From contig NZ_JAUHJR010000003.1 of assembly GCF_030412915.1 (NCBI RefSeq), positions 124,001-188,000 on the forward strand: DNA of 64,000 bases, written 5' to 3'. Both the position numbers and the translations under genes were made by a program. Under the pieces are notes generated by a model that worked only from the letters and a program-made list of their open reading frames with translations, was not told the origin of the DNA and made no database searches. The DNA comes from Nocardioides abyssi (GTDB taxonomy: Bacteria; Actinomycetota; Actinomycetes; Propionibacteriales; Nocardioidaceae). This document shows positions 9,159 to 19,721 of this stretch, one piece after another; the stretch's first letter is position 1, and each line of letters opens with the position of its first letter.

Positions 9159-9296
9159 ATGAGCGACAAGTCGCCGCGCCAAGGAATGTCGAAGAAGTCC
9201 GGCAAGTCCATCAAGGAGAAGCGGGGCGAGAAGCGCGCCAAGGCCGCCTCCGACCAGGCAGGCTCCATGGAGACGCTCAACGCGAAGAAGCGCTGA
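9159..9296 (+). CDS. Small basic conserved actinobacterial protein (45 aa)
   Basis: Forty-five residues beginning MSDKSPRQGMSKKSGKSIKE and ending in NAKKR, with about one third Lys or Arg. Very similar short Lys-rich proteins occur across actinobacteria, and I know of no assigned function. It has a plausible GAGG ribosome-binding site and an ATG start. Its last 20 bp overlap the 3' end of the convergent reductase gene. A nucleic-acid-binding role is only a guess from charge. It is too short to be found by many gene callers, but the family resemblance makes it credible. Confidence 0.75.
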   Translation: MSDKSPRQGMSKKSGKSIKEKRGEKRAKAASDQAGSMETLNAKKR

Positions 9297-10944
9297 GCGA
9301 CCGCCGACCCCTCCGGGCGGGGCGCAACGCCACCGCGCGTGCCTCGTCGGGGTCGGTGATCTTCACGCGGGGACGGCCCGCGGCCTCGCCGCGCCGCCGC
9401 TCCTCGCGCTCGATCGCGCGCCAGCCCGCCAGGTCCACGACGGGTACGCCGCGTGCCGCCAGCAGGGCGGACAGGTCGCCGGCCTCGGTGGGTCGACCGT
9501 CGATCAGCCCGTCGAGCAGCCCGGCGTCGAGGTCGTCGAGCAGCGCCTCGACGGTCTCCTGGGCGCACGACTTGTTGGTGCCGAGGAACCCGGTCGGCCC
9601 GCGCTTGGCCCACCCGGCGACGTACGTCCCCGGCTCGACGCGGCCGCCCGCGTGCGGGACGGTGCCGGCGACCGGCTCGTGCGGGAGCCCCGCGACCGGC
9701 ACGCCGCGGTGGCCGACGGACCGGAGCACCAGCCCGGCCTCGAGCACCTCGGTTGCGCCGGTGGCCCTCGCCCGGGGCACGCCGGCCGCGTCCGGGACCA
9801 GCTCGTTGCGCACGAGCTCGACGCCGTCGACGCGGTCGTCACCGAGGACGCGCACCGGTGAGGTGAGGAAGCGCAGCACGATCCGTCGGCGGGCCGGGTC
9901 GGGGCGCCGCCCGGCCAGCTCGCGGAGCACCCGGGACCGGACGTCGTCCCCGACCACCTCGGCACCGCCCAGGTCGGCGAGCACGTCGACGTCGCGCAGC
10001 CCGGCGAGGCCGATCAGCTCCGGCGTGGTGAACGACGCCTGCGCCGGGCCGCGCCGCCCGAGGACGACGACCTCCCGCACGGCGCTGGTGCGCAGCGCGG
10101 CGAGCGCGTGGTCCGCGACGTCGGTGGCCGCGAGCGCCTCCGGGTCGGCGGTCAGCACCCGGGCGACGTCGAGCGCGACGTTGCCGTTGCCGACGACCAC
10201 GACCCGCTCGGTCGACAGGTCGACGTCGAGGTGCCGGTGGTCGGGGTGGCCGTTGTACCAACCGACGAGCGCGGTCGCCGAGCACGACCCGGGCAGGTCC
10301 TCCCCCGGCACCTCCATCCGCCGGTCGGCCGAGGCGCCCACGGCCCAGACCACGGCGTCGTACCGCTCGTCGAGCTCGGCCCGCGTGACGTCGCGACCGA
10401 CCTCGACGCCGAGCAGGTAGCGGAACCCGGGTTGCTCCTCGATGGCGCGGAACAGCCGCTCGGCCTCCTTGGTGTGCCGGTGGTCGGGGGCGACGCCGGC
10501 GCGGAGCAGGCCGTGCGGGGTCGGCAGCCGGTCGAGCACGTCGACGGTGACCTCTGGGTGGCGCAGCAGCTCGTCGGCCGTGTAGAGCCCGGCCGGCCCG
10601 GCGCCGACGACGGCGACGCGGACCGGCCGGGGCCGACCCAGGCGGCGCTGCGGGGGGACCAGCGCGAGCGGCGTGCGGTCGGCGTGGGGGAAGACGTCGT
10701 AGTAGGCGGCGTTGACCTCGCGGAACGGCTCCTGCTCCGGCGTCAGCGCGGTGTCCGGCACGACCGCGCCCACCGGGCACGCCGTGGTGCACGCGCCGCA
10801 GCCCACGCACGAGCGCGGGTCGACGTACAGCATCTCGGCGGTGGCGAAGCCGGGCTCGCCGGGCGCGGGGTGGATGCAGTTGACCGGGCACGCGACGACG
10901 CAGGAGGCATCGGCGCAGCAGGACTGGGTGACGACGTAGGGCAC
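9277..10944 (-). CDS. fprB: Ferredoxin / ferredoxin-NADP+ reductase fusion (FprB type)
   Basis: A 555-residue fusion. Residues 1-70 form a bacterial ferredoxin with two Cys clusters (SCCADASCVVACPVNCIH and RSCVGCGACTTACPVGA), compatible with [3Fe-4S]/[4Fe-4S] centres. The rest is an adrenodoxin-reductase-type flavoprotein with FAD-binding VAVVGAGPAGLYTADELL and NADP-binding VVVGNGNVALDVARVL. It should move electrons between NADPH and iron-sulfur or diiron partners. It starts at GTG 10944, 46 bp after the AurF-like oxygenase gene, so the two are probably one operon. The mycobacterial FprB/Rv0885 genes are also neighbours. The C-terminal 80 residues are charged and less conserved. Confidence 0.92.
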   Translation of the reverse strand: MPYVVTQSCCADASCVVACPVNCIHPAPGEPGFATAEMLYVDPRSCVGCGACTTACPVGAVVPDTALTPEQEPFREVNAAYYDVFPHADRTPLALVPPQRRLGRPRPVRVAVVGAGPAGLYTADELLRHPEVTVDVLDRLPTPHGLLRAGVAPDHRHTKEAERLFRAIEEQPGFRYLLGVEVGRDVTRAELDERYDAVVWAVGASADRRMEVPGEDLPGSCSATALVGWYNGHPDHRHLDVDLSTERVVVVGNGNVALDVARVLTADPEALAATDVADHALAALRTSAVREVVVLGRRGPAQASFTTPELIGLAGLRDVDVLADLGGAEVVGDDVRSRVLRELAGRRPDPARRRIVLRFLTSPVRVLGDDRVDGVELVRNELVPDAAGVPRARATGATEVLEAGLVLRSVGHRGVPVAGLPHEPVAGTVPHAGGRVEPGTYVAGWAKRGPTGFLGTNKSCAQETVEALLDDLDAGLLDGLIDGRPTEAGDLSALLAARGVPVVDLAGWRAIEREERRRGEAAGRPRVKITDPDEARAVALRPARRGRRSLSASSR

Positions 10945-10990
10945 GGGATCGTCGCTCGGGGCGGTCCGGGGCGCGGGGTGGCCGGGCCGG

Positions 10991-11974
10991 TCAGGAAGCG
11001 GCCGAGGCCGGCTGGCTGCGGAAGCGCGAGCTGCGGCCGTCGATGCCGAGTGCCCGCCAGAGCACGCGGGAGACCGGGTTCCGCAGTCCGGTGCGGTCGG
11101 CGAGCATCCGCACGTCGGCGAAGAGGTCGCGCAGGAACTTCCGCGACTCCGCGTCGCGCCACCACACCTCACGCGCGACCGACCGCGGGATGCCCATGTC
11201 GCGGCGCGCCTGGCGACCCGGGCGGAGGATCTGGTCGCCCAGCCAGCGCATCACCAGCGGCACGATGATCGAGAGCGCGAACCGCTCGACCCGGCCCAGG
11301 CGCGGGGCGCGGTGCTCGAGGTACTGGTGCGCGAAGCCGATGTGCCGCGCCTCCTCGGCCACGTGGATCTGCATGATCCGGCGCAGCAGCGGGTGGGTGT
11401 CCTCCCCCGCCCGCAGCACCGCCTTCTGCACGTGGTCGATCGGCTCCTCGCCGGCGAGCACGCCGTAGAAGAAGGCGAACGGCGCCCACTTCGCGAACAG
11501 CGGGAGGAACGGCGCCACCGCCCGGAAGGCCCACGTGCCGCCCGCGACGTCCTGCCCGGAGCGGTTCACGAACTCCTGGAACATCTGGGTGTGGTGGCAC
11601 TCCTCGGTCGCCTCGTGGGTGGAGTACCGGAACTCGGGGCTGCCGTTGCGCAGGCCGAACGCGTAGGTCATCAGCCCGCTGATCAGGACCTGCTCGAACT
11701 GCAGCCCCACCTTGGTGACGTTGGCCTGCCGGTAGAGACCGATCTCCACCTGGCGCTCGAGCGGGAGGCCGCGGTACCACGGGTGCCGGCCCAGCACGTC
11801 GCTCGTCGGCAGCACCCAGCGCGGGTCGGCCGGGTCCACGACGTACGCCGGGTCGTCCCAGGCGATGTCGAGGAACGCGTCGAAGTGCTGGTGCACCGAG
11901 GCCTCCGACAGCGTGCGGAGGGTGTCGGCGTACGAGCTGCCGGTGGGGGCGGTGTGCTGGTCCGTCGCGGTCAT
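10991..11974 (-). CDS. AurF-like diiron oxygenase (Rv0885-like)
   Basis: The 327-residue protein shows repeated Glu/His metal-ligand motifs typical of the ferritin-like AurF/CmlI diiron oxygenases: FEQVLISGL, HEATEECHHTQMFQEF, LAGEEPIDHVQKA and HVAEEARHIGFAHQYLEH. These enzymes oxidise aromatic amines in antibiotic pathways, but many actinobacterial members, including Rv0885, have no known substrate. It is the first gene of a two-gene unit with the ferredoxin/reductase fusion. That neighbour could regenerate the diferrous state, which is an inference from adjacency. No biosynthetic gene cluster surrounds it, so a housekeeping or stress role is more likely than antibiotic synthesis. Confidence 0.82.
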   Translation of the reverse strand: MTATDQHTAPTGSSYADTLRTLSEASVHQHFDAFLDIAWDDPAYVVDPADPRWVLPTSDVLGRHPWYRGLPLERQVEIGLYRQANVTKVGLQFEQVLISGLMTYAFGLRNGSPEFRYSTHEATEECHHTQMFQEFVNRSGQDVAGGTWAFRAVAPFLPLFAKWAPFAFFYGVLAGEEPIDHVQKAVLRAGEDTHPLLRRIMQIHVAEEARHIGFAHQYLEHRAPRLGRVERFALSIIVPLVMRWLGDQILRPGRQARRDMGIPRSVAREVWWRDAESRKFLRDLFADVRMLADRTGLRNPVSRVLWRALGIDGRSSRFRSQPASAAS

Positions 11975-12082
11975 GCCGGCACGTTAGTGCGACACCACGT
12001 CCGATGTAAACAGGTGTGTGCGACGCGTGTCGCGGGTAGCGGCTCCGACGCGCGGCACGGACGATGCTGCGGCAAGGACGAC

Positions 12083-12118
12083 CGAGGCCCGCCCCCGGAC
12101 GAGCGGGGACGGGCCTCG
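12083..12118. terminator. Hairpin terminator after thrS
   Basis: A 9-bp arm (CGAGGCCCG with CGGGCCTCG) continues after one mismatch into a 5-bp inner stem (CCCCG/CGGGG) with a 6-base loop. It lies 31 bp beyond the thrS stop. No T-run follows, as is common in very GC-rich actinobacteria. Confidence 0.75.
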
Positions 12119-12149
12119 CGGGCGGAGCGGCGGTACGCCGCCGGCCCCG

Positions 12150-14150
12150 TCAGACCTGCGTGCGGGCGGCGACGGCCTCGCGGACGCGGGCGATCGCCTC
12201 CTCGATCGGCACGCCGTTGTCCTGGCGGCCGTCGCGGTAGCGGAAGGAGACAGCCCCCGCGGCGAGGTCGTCGTCGCCGGCGATCATCATGAACGGCACC
12301 TTCTGCAGCTGCGCGTTGCGGATCTTCTTCTGCATCCGGTCGGTCGAGTCGTCGACGTCGACGCGCAGGCCTTCCTTGCGCATCCGCTTGGCGACGTCCC
12401 ACAGGTAGTCCTCGTGCCGCTCGGCGATCGGGATCGCCTGCACCTGGACGGGGGCGAGCCACGGGGGGAACGCGCCGGCGTAGTGCTCGACGAGCACGCC
12501 GAGGAACCGCTCGATCGAGCCGAACTTCGCCGAGTGGATCATCACCGGCTCGTGCTTCTGGCCGTCGGCACCGTTGTACTCGAGACCGAAGCGGTGCGGC
12601 TGGTTGAAGTCGTACTGGATCGTCGACATCTGCCAGGTCCGGCCGATCGCGTCTCGCGCCTGCACCGACACCTTGGGGCCGTAGAACGCGGCGCCGCCCG
12701 GGTCGGGGACCAACTCGAGGCCGGACTCCTCGCAGACCTCGCGCAGCACGCGGGTCGCGGTCTCCCACTGCTCGTCGGAGCCGATGAACTTGTCGGGCTT
12801 GGAGTCGTCGCGGGTCGACATCTCCAGGTAGAAGTCGTCGAGCCCGAAGTCACGCAGCAGGCCGAGGACGAAGTCGAGCAGGTGCTTGATCTCGCCTGGC
12901 GCCTGCTCGGGGGTGACGTAGGAGTGCGAGTCGTCCTGCGCGAAGCCGCGGACGCGGGTCAGGCCGTGCACGACGCCGGACTTCTCGTAGCGGTAGACGT
13001 GGCCGAACTCGAAGAGCCGCAGCGGCAGCTCGCGGTAGGACCGGCCGCGCGAGGCGTAGATGAGGTTGTGCATCGGGCAGTTCATCGCCTTGAGCTGGTA
13101 CTTCGCGCCCTCGAGCTCCATCGGCGGGAACATCGTGTCGGCGTAGTACGGCAGGTGACCCGAGGTGTGGAACAGCCCGTCCTTGCTGATGTGCGGGGTG
13201 CCGACGTACTCGAAGCCCTCCTCGATGTGCCGGCGGCGGACGTAGTCCTCCATCTCCCGCTTGATCACGCCGCCCCGCGGGTGGAAGACCGGCAGGCCGG
13301 AGCCGAGCTCGTCGGGGAAGCTGAACAGGTCGAGCTCGCGCCCGAGCTTGCGGTGGTCGCGGCGCTCGGCCTCCTCGATGCGGTGGAGGTGGGCCTCGAG
13401 GTCCTCCTTCGAGGGCCAGGCGGTGCCGTAGACGCGCTGGAGCTGCTTGTTCTTCTCGTCGCCGCGCCAGTACGCCGCGGCGGTGCGCATCAGCTTGAAG
13501 GCCGGGATCCGCTTGGTGGTCGGCAGGTGCGGCCCGCGGCACAGGTCGCTCCAGGCCACGTCGCCGTTGCGGCGGATGTTGTCGTAGATCGTCAGCTCGC
13601 CGGCACCGACCTCGACGCTCGCGCCCTCTGCTATCTCCTGGGCGGCGTCGTCGGACTTGCCGGACCCCTTGAGGCCGATCAGCTCGATCTTGTAGGGCTC
13701 GTCCTTCAGCTCGGCGATCGCGTCGTGGTCGGTGGTGACCCGGCGGGAGAACTTCTGGCCCTCCTTGACGATCTTGCGCATCCGCGACTCGATCTTGTCC
13801 AGGTCCTCCGGCACGAAGGGGGTCTCGACGTCGAAGTCGTAGTAGAAGCCGTCGGTCACCGGCGGGCCGATGCCGAGCTTCGCCTCCGGGAAGAGCTCCT
13901 GGACGGCCTGGGCCATCACGTGCGCGGTGGAGTGGCGCAGCACGTCGAGACCGTCGGGGCTGTCGATCGCGACGCCCTCGACCTCGTCGCCGTCGGCGAG
14001 CTCGTGGGAGAGGTCGCGCAGCTCGCCGTTGACGCGTGCGGCGATGACGCTCGGGTCCTCGGCGAAGAGCTCCCAGGCCTTGGTGCCCGTCGTGGTCATC
14101 CGGTCCTGCCGATCATCGGCGTGGACGAGGACGACTCTCATGTCGGACAC
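12150..14150 (-). CDS. thrS: Threonyl-tRNA synthetase
   Basis: The class II synthetase that charges tRNA-Thr; 666 residues is normal length. Domains in order are a TGS domain (about 1-75), the editing domain with [11 protein letters not shown], and the catalytic core. The core carries [16 protein letters not shown], the zinc Cys in MNCPMHN, motif 2 [13 protein letters not shown] and motif 3 with [15 protein letters not shown]. An anticodon-binding domain ends the protein. I start it at GTG 14150 because AGGAGA lies 4-5 bases upstream; the ATG three codons in is less well spaced. A hairpin terminator follows the stop. No T-box element is visible upstream. Confidence 0.97.
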   Translation of the reverse strand: MSDMRVVLVHADDRQDRMTTTGTKAWELFAEDPSVIAARVNGELRDLSHELADGDEVEGVAIDSPDGLDVLRHSTAHVMAQAVQELFPEAKLGIGPPVTDGFYYDFDVETPFVPEDLDKIESRMRKIVKEGQKFSRRVTTDHDAIAELKDEPYKIELIGLKGSGKSDDAAQEIAEGASVEVGAGELTIYDNIRRNGDVAWSDLCRGPHLPTTKRIPAFKLMRTAAAYWRGDEKNKQLQRVYGTAWPSKEDLEAHLHRIEEAERRDHRKLGRELDLFSFPDELGSGLPVFHPRGGVIKREMEDYVRRRHIEEGFEYVGTPHISKDGLFHTSGHLPYYADTMFPPMELEGAKYQLKAMNCPMHNLIYASRGRSYRELPLRLFEFGHVYRYEKSGVVHGLTRVRGFAQDDSHSYVTPEQAPGEIKHLLDFVLGLLRDFGLDDFYLEMSTRDDSKPDKFIGSDEQWETATRVLREVCEESGLELVPDPGGAAFYGPKVSVQARDAIGRTWQMSTIQYDFNQPHRFGLEYNGADGQKHEPVMIHSAKFGSIERFLGVLVEHYAGAFPPWLAPVQVQAIPIAERHEDYLWDVAKRMRKEGLRVDVDDSTDRMQKKIRNAQLQKVPFMMIAGDDDLAAGAVSFRYRDGRQDNGVPIEEAIARVREAVAARTQV

Positions 14151-14268
14151 GATCTCTCCTGGAGGGTTGGGGTGCACCCGGCCGTCCGGCCGGACGCTCG
14201 ATGCTATCGACCGCTCCCCCGGTGGCTCGCCCCGATATCGGCCCCGCCGGGTCGGCCCGGGAAGCAGA

Positions 14269-14301
14269 AGACCCCGGCGCCGCTGTCGCGGCCCGGGGTC
14301 T
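14269..14301 (-). terminator. Hairpin terminator downstream of tRNA-Val(CAC)
   Basis: An inverted repeat AGACCCCGG/CCGGGGTCT begins 9 bp after the tRNA 3' end on the minus strand. On that strand it is followed by TCTGCTTCCC, a weak pyrimidine tract. It should separate the tRNA transcript from thrS. Confidence 0.65.
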
Positions 14302-14310
14302 CGGTGACGG

Positions 14311-14382
14311 TGGGCGATACTGGGTTCGAACCAGTGACCTCTTCGGTGTGAACGAAGCGCGCTACCACTGCGCCAATCGCCC
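14311..14382 (-). tRNA. tRNA-Val (CAC)
   Basis: A 72-nt cloverleaf: acceptor GGGCGAT/ATCGCCC, D-arm GCGC-AGTGGTA-GCGC, anticodon stem CTTCG/CGAAG with loop TTCACAC, and T-arm ACTGG-TTCGAAC-CCAGT. The loop gives anticodon CAC, reading GUG. The discriminator base is A. The following bases read CCG, so the CCA tail is not fully encoded. It is nearly identical outside the anticodon arm to the tRNA-Val(GAC) at 15700, in the opposite orientation. Confidence 0.97.
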
Positions 14383-14534
14383 GTCTCGCACCCTGCGGTG
14401 CGGCCGAAACCATAGCCCATGCCTCGCGCGCGCTCCCAACCGGCGCTCCTCGGCGCGTCCCGCCCGGGGGTCGTGTGCCTCAGCACGCGCGCACGCGTCC
14501 GCAGGCACACGACCGGCCCGCGGCGCCGAGCGGG

Positions 14535-15356
14535 TCAGGCGCCGAGCAGCTCCGGCTCGCGCTCGCGCCACACGCGCGCGGCGTCGCGGGTGACCGGGCC
14601 CGGCGTGGGCAGCTCGCGGTCGTCCCAGCGGCTGACGGCCTGGACGTCGCGCGTGGTGGAGACGAGGAAGACCTCGCTCGCCTGCTCGACGACCTCGATC
14701 GGCTCGTCGACCTCGCGACCGCCGAACCACTCGAGCACCAGCCCGCGGGTCACGCCGGCCAGGCAGCCGCTCGCGAGCGTCGGGGTCCGCAGCTCCCCCT
14801 CGACGACGTAGAAGACGTTGGAGCCGGTGCCCTCGCACAGGTGCCCGGCGAGGTTGGCGAAGATCGCCTCGCTGGCCCCGCGACGCTTCGCCTCCGCGAG
14901 CGCCACCACGTTCTCGGCGTACGACGTGGTCTTGAGGCCGGCGAGCGCCCCCCGCTCGTTGCGGGGCCAGGGCACGGTCGCGACCCGGGTCGCCGGCTCG
15001 GCCGGACCCATCCCGTCGGCGACGACGACCAGCGTCGGCGCGGAGTCCCCTCGTCCGGAGCCGAGCGGCGCCGGCCCCCCGGTGTAGGTGATGCGCAGCC
15101 GGCCGAGCGGCAGGTGCTCTGCCCCGAGGACGGCCGCCACCCCTCGACGTACGTCGTCGGTGTCGAGCGCCGGCAGCCCCAGGCCGGCGGCGCTGCGCTC
15201 GAGCCGCTCGAGGTGGCGGCCGAGGGCGAACGGCTGGCCCTCGACGACCTTCACCGCCTCGAAGACCCCGTCACCCACCGTGAAGCCGTGGTCGCTCACC
15301 ACCACCGCGGGGGCGCTCGCGTCGGGCAGGAGACGGCCGTCCATCCAGGCGTGCAT
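14535..15356 (-). CDS. pabC: Class IV aminotransferase, probable 4-amino-4-deoxychorismate lyase
   Basis: A 273-residue PLP enzyme of fold type IV. The PLP lysine lies in LAGLKTTSYAENV, and EGTGSNVF is the conserved cofactor-binding loop. VSDHGFTVGDGVFEAVKV at the N-terminus is typical of PabC/IlvE/Dat proteins. The best fit is aminodeoxychorismate lyase, which makes 4-aminobenzoate for folate. Branched-chain or D-amino acid aminotransferases share the fold and cannot be excluded. The gene stands alone between oppositely oriented tRNA-Val genes, so there is no operon context to refine the call. Start ATG 15356 gives MHAWMDGRLLP, the usual family N-terminus. Confidence 0.82.
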   Translation of the reverse strand: MHAWMDGRLLPDASAPAVVVSDHGFTVGDGVFEAVKVVEGQPFALGRHLERLERSAAGLGLPALDTDDVRRGVAAVLGAEHLPLGRLRITYTGGPAPLGSGRGDSAPTLVVVADGMGPAEPATRVATVPWPRNERGALAGLKTTSYAENVVALAEAKRRGASEAIFANLAGHLCEGTGSNVFYVVEGELRTPTLASGCLAGVTRGLVLEWFGGREVDEPIEVVEQASEVFLVSTTRDVQAVSRWDDRELPTPGPVTRDAARVWREREPELLGA

Positions 15357-15432
15357 GGCGCCACTCTAGGGACGCGACGGGCCCGGAGACCGGCGTGCCA
15401 CACGGCTCCGCAACGCCGACCGGACCCCGATT

Positions 15433-15460
15433 TTGCGCCCCCCAGGCGTTCGGCTAATGT
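15433..15460 (+). promoter_or_regulatory. Promoter of the Gly-Cys-Val tRNA cluster
   Basis: TTGCGC (15433-15438) and TAATGT (15455-15460) are separated by 16 bases, a good sigma-70-type match just upstream of the tRNA-Gly gene. Transcription would start about 25 bases before the mature 5' end. Confidence 0.6.
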
Positions 15461-15492
15461 TCTTCTCGCACGCCGGCCCCGGCCGGAAGCAA

Positions 15493-15565
15493 GCGGACGT
15501 AGCTCAGTTGGTAGAGCGCAACCTTGCCAAGGTTGAGGTCGCGAGTTCGAGCCTCGTCGTCCGCT
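15493..15565 (+). tRNA. tRNA-Gly (GCC)
   Basis: A 73-nt cloverleaf with acceptor GCGGACG/CGTCCGC, D-arm around AGCTCAGTTGGTAGAGC, and anticodon stem CAACC/GGTTG with loop TTGCCAA. The anticodon is GCC. The T-arm is GCGAG-TTCGAGC-CTCGT. No CCA is encoded. It is the first of three tRNA genes in a row. Confidence 0.97.
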
Positions 15566-15608
15566 CGCAGAGGTCTTTCCACCGGTCCTTCCATGGAAGG
15601 ACCAGCAT

Positions 15609-15679
15609 GGTGGGTTGGCCGAGAGGCGAGGCAACGGACTGCAAATCCGTCTACACGGGTTCAAATCCCGTACCCACCT
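15609..15679 (+). tRNA. tRNA-Cys (GCA)
   Basis: A 71-nt cloverleaf with acceptor GGTGGGT/ACCCACC and anticodon stem ACGGA/TCCGT with loop CTGCAAA, giving anticodon GCA. The T-loop is TTCAAAT. The discriminator is T, as expected for tRNA-Cys. It lies 43 bp after tRNA-Gly and 20 bp before tRNA-Val. Confidence 0.97.
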
Positions 15680-15699
15680 CGAGCACAAACTGCAGACTT

Positions 15700-15771
15700 G
15701 GGCGATTGGCGCAGTGGTAGCGCGCTTCCTTGACACGGAAGAGGTCACTGGTTCAAACCCAGTATCGCCCA
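15700..15771 (+). tRNA. tRNA-Val (GAC)
   Basis: A 72-nt cloverleaf with acceptor GGGCGAT/ATCGCCC and anticodon stem CTTCC/GGAAG with loop TTGACAC, giving anticodon GAC. The T-arm is ACTGG-TTCAAAC-CCAGT. ACCA follows, so the CCA end is encoded. Outside the anticodon arm it matches the tRNA-Val(CAC) at 14311-14382 almost base for base, in inverted orientation. Confidence 0.97.
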
Positions 15772-15777
15772 CCAGAT

Positions 15778-15808
15778 CGAACCCCCCGGCCGTCGGCCGG
15801 GGGGTTCG
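15778..15808 (+). terminator. Strong hairpin terminator after the tRNA cluster
   Basis: A perfect 14-bp stem (CGAACCCCCCGGCC with its complement) and a GTC loop start 7 bp after the tRNA-Val gene. No T-run follows. Confidence 0.85.
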
Positions 15809-16014
15809 CTGGTTCTCGGGCTGTTTCTCCTGGCCTGTTTCCGGGCTGGTTTCCGGGCTGGTCCGGGCCGGGCTTTCCTGCTGCGCCGGTCGACAACGGC
15901 GCAATTGCGCCGGGATATCGGCCCGCGACGCCCGGGACCGGTCCACAACCGCGCAATTGCGCGGAAGTGTCGCCCGGGTCGGCCGCACGCGCCGGCGCCG
16001 GCATCGAAGGACGG
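15809..16014. repeat. Gene-free stretch with two related palindromes
   Basis: Two imperfect direct repeats of about 40 bp each contain a 16-bp perfect palindrome: CGGCGCAATTGCGCCG at 15897-15912 and CCGCGCAATTGCGCGG at 15949-15964. They share the 12-bp core GCGCAATTGCGC, with centres 52 bp apart. Just upstream, TTTCCGGGCTGG repeats in tandem (about 15838-15862). I see no credible gene here; one long frame across it has no family resemblance. Confidence 0.7.
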
Positions 16015-18924
<2,910 letters not shown>

Positions 18925-18931
18925 GTGGGAC

Positions 18932-19588
18932 CTACTCCTGGCGCCGGTGCTTGGTGGCGTAGATCGCCGCCTGCGTGCGGCTCTCCAGGCCGAGCTTGGC
19001 CAGCAGCGAGGAGACGTAGTTCTTCACCGTCTTCTCCGCGAGGAAGAGCCGCTCGCCGATCTGCCGGTTGGTGAGCCCCTCGGCGATGAGGTCGAGGATC
19101 TTCTGCTCCTGGCCGGTGAGCCGGTCGCGACCCTCGTCGGTCGGCGGGCCGCTGCGCAGCCGGTCGAGCACCTGGGCGGTGACCGCCGGGTCCAGCATCG
19201 ACTGGCCGTCGGCCACCCGGCGCACCGTCTCCAGCAGGTCCGCGCCGCGCACCTGCTTGAGCAGGTAGCCGGCCGCCCCGGCCATGATCGCGGCGAACAG
19301 CGCGTCGTCGTCGTCGTACGACGTCAGGATCAGCGCCTTGATCGACGCGTCGCGCGAGCGCACCTCGCGGCACACGTCGATGCCGGACCCGTCCGGCAGG
19401 CGGCCGTCGAGGATCGCGACGTCGGGGCGCAGCGCCGGGATGCGGCGCGCGGCCTCCTCGGCGAGCCCGGACTCCCCCACGACCTCGATGTCGCCCTCGC
19501 TCTCGAGCAGCTCACGGATGCCTCGGCGGACGATCTCGTGGTCGTCGAGCAGGTACACCCGGATCGGGGCGGTGGTCTCCTCGCTCAT
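18932..19588 (-). CDS. devR: NarL/LuxR-family response regulator, DevR/DosR-like
   Basis: The 218-residue protein has a receiver domain (YLLDDHEIVRRGIRELL; phosphoacceptor Asp in DVAILDGRLPDG; conserved Lys in AGYLLKQVRGAD). A LuxR-type helix-turn-helix follows (LTGQEQKILDLIAEGLTNRQIGERLFLAEKTVKNYVSSLL). Sequence and context point to DevR/DosR/OsdR, which binds palindromes of the GGGAC...GTCCC type and activates hypoxia genes. Its own upstream region, shared with the nitroreductase gene, holds the best such box in the window (19648-19661), consistent with autoregulation. ATG 19588 gives a standard N-terminus. Confidence 0.92.
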   Translation of the reverse strand: MSEETTAPIRVYLLDDHEIVRRGIRELLESEGDIEVVGESGLAEEAARRIPALRPDVAILDGRLPDGSGIDVCREVRSRDASIKALILTSYDDDDALFAAIMAGAAGYLLKQVRGADLLETVRRVADGQSMLDPAVTAQVLDRLRSGPPTDEGRDRLTGQEQKILDLIAEGLTNRQIGERLFLAEKTVKNYVSSLLAKLGLESRTQAAIYATKHRRQE

Positions 19589-19647
19589 GCCGTCGAACCT
19601 AGCGCCCAGCGGCGTCCGCGAACGAGGGTCTTCGCCCCGAGCAGGTC

Positions 19648-19661
19648 GGGACCTTGGTCCC
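19648..19661. promoter_or_regulatory. Perfect-arm DevR/DosR-like box between devR and nitroreductase gene
   Basis: GGGACC-TT-GGTCCC has perfectly complementary 6-bp arms. It is 59 bp from the devR start and 60 bp from the divergent nitroreductase start. The bases just upstream, CCCGAGCAGGTCGGG, recur almost exactly in the 27.5-kb intergenic region. Confidence 0.75.
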
Positions 19662-19721
19662 TCCCGCCCGGCCGGCCCGGCACGCACGCTGGGAGGACAC
19701 ACCTCGTCCCAGGAGCCGACC

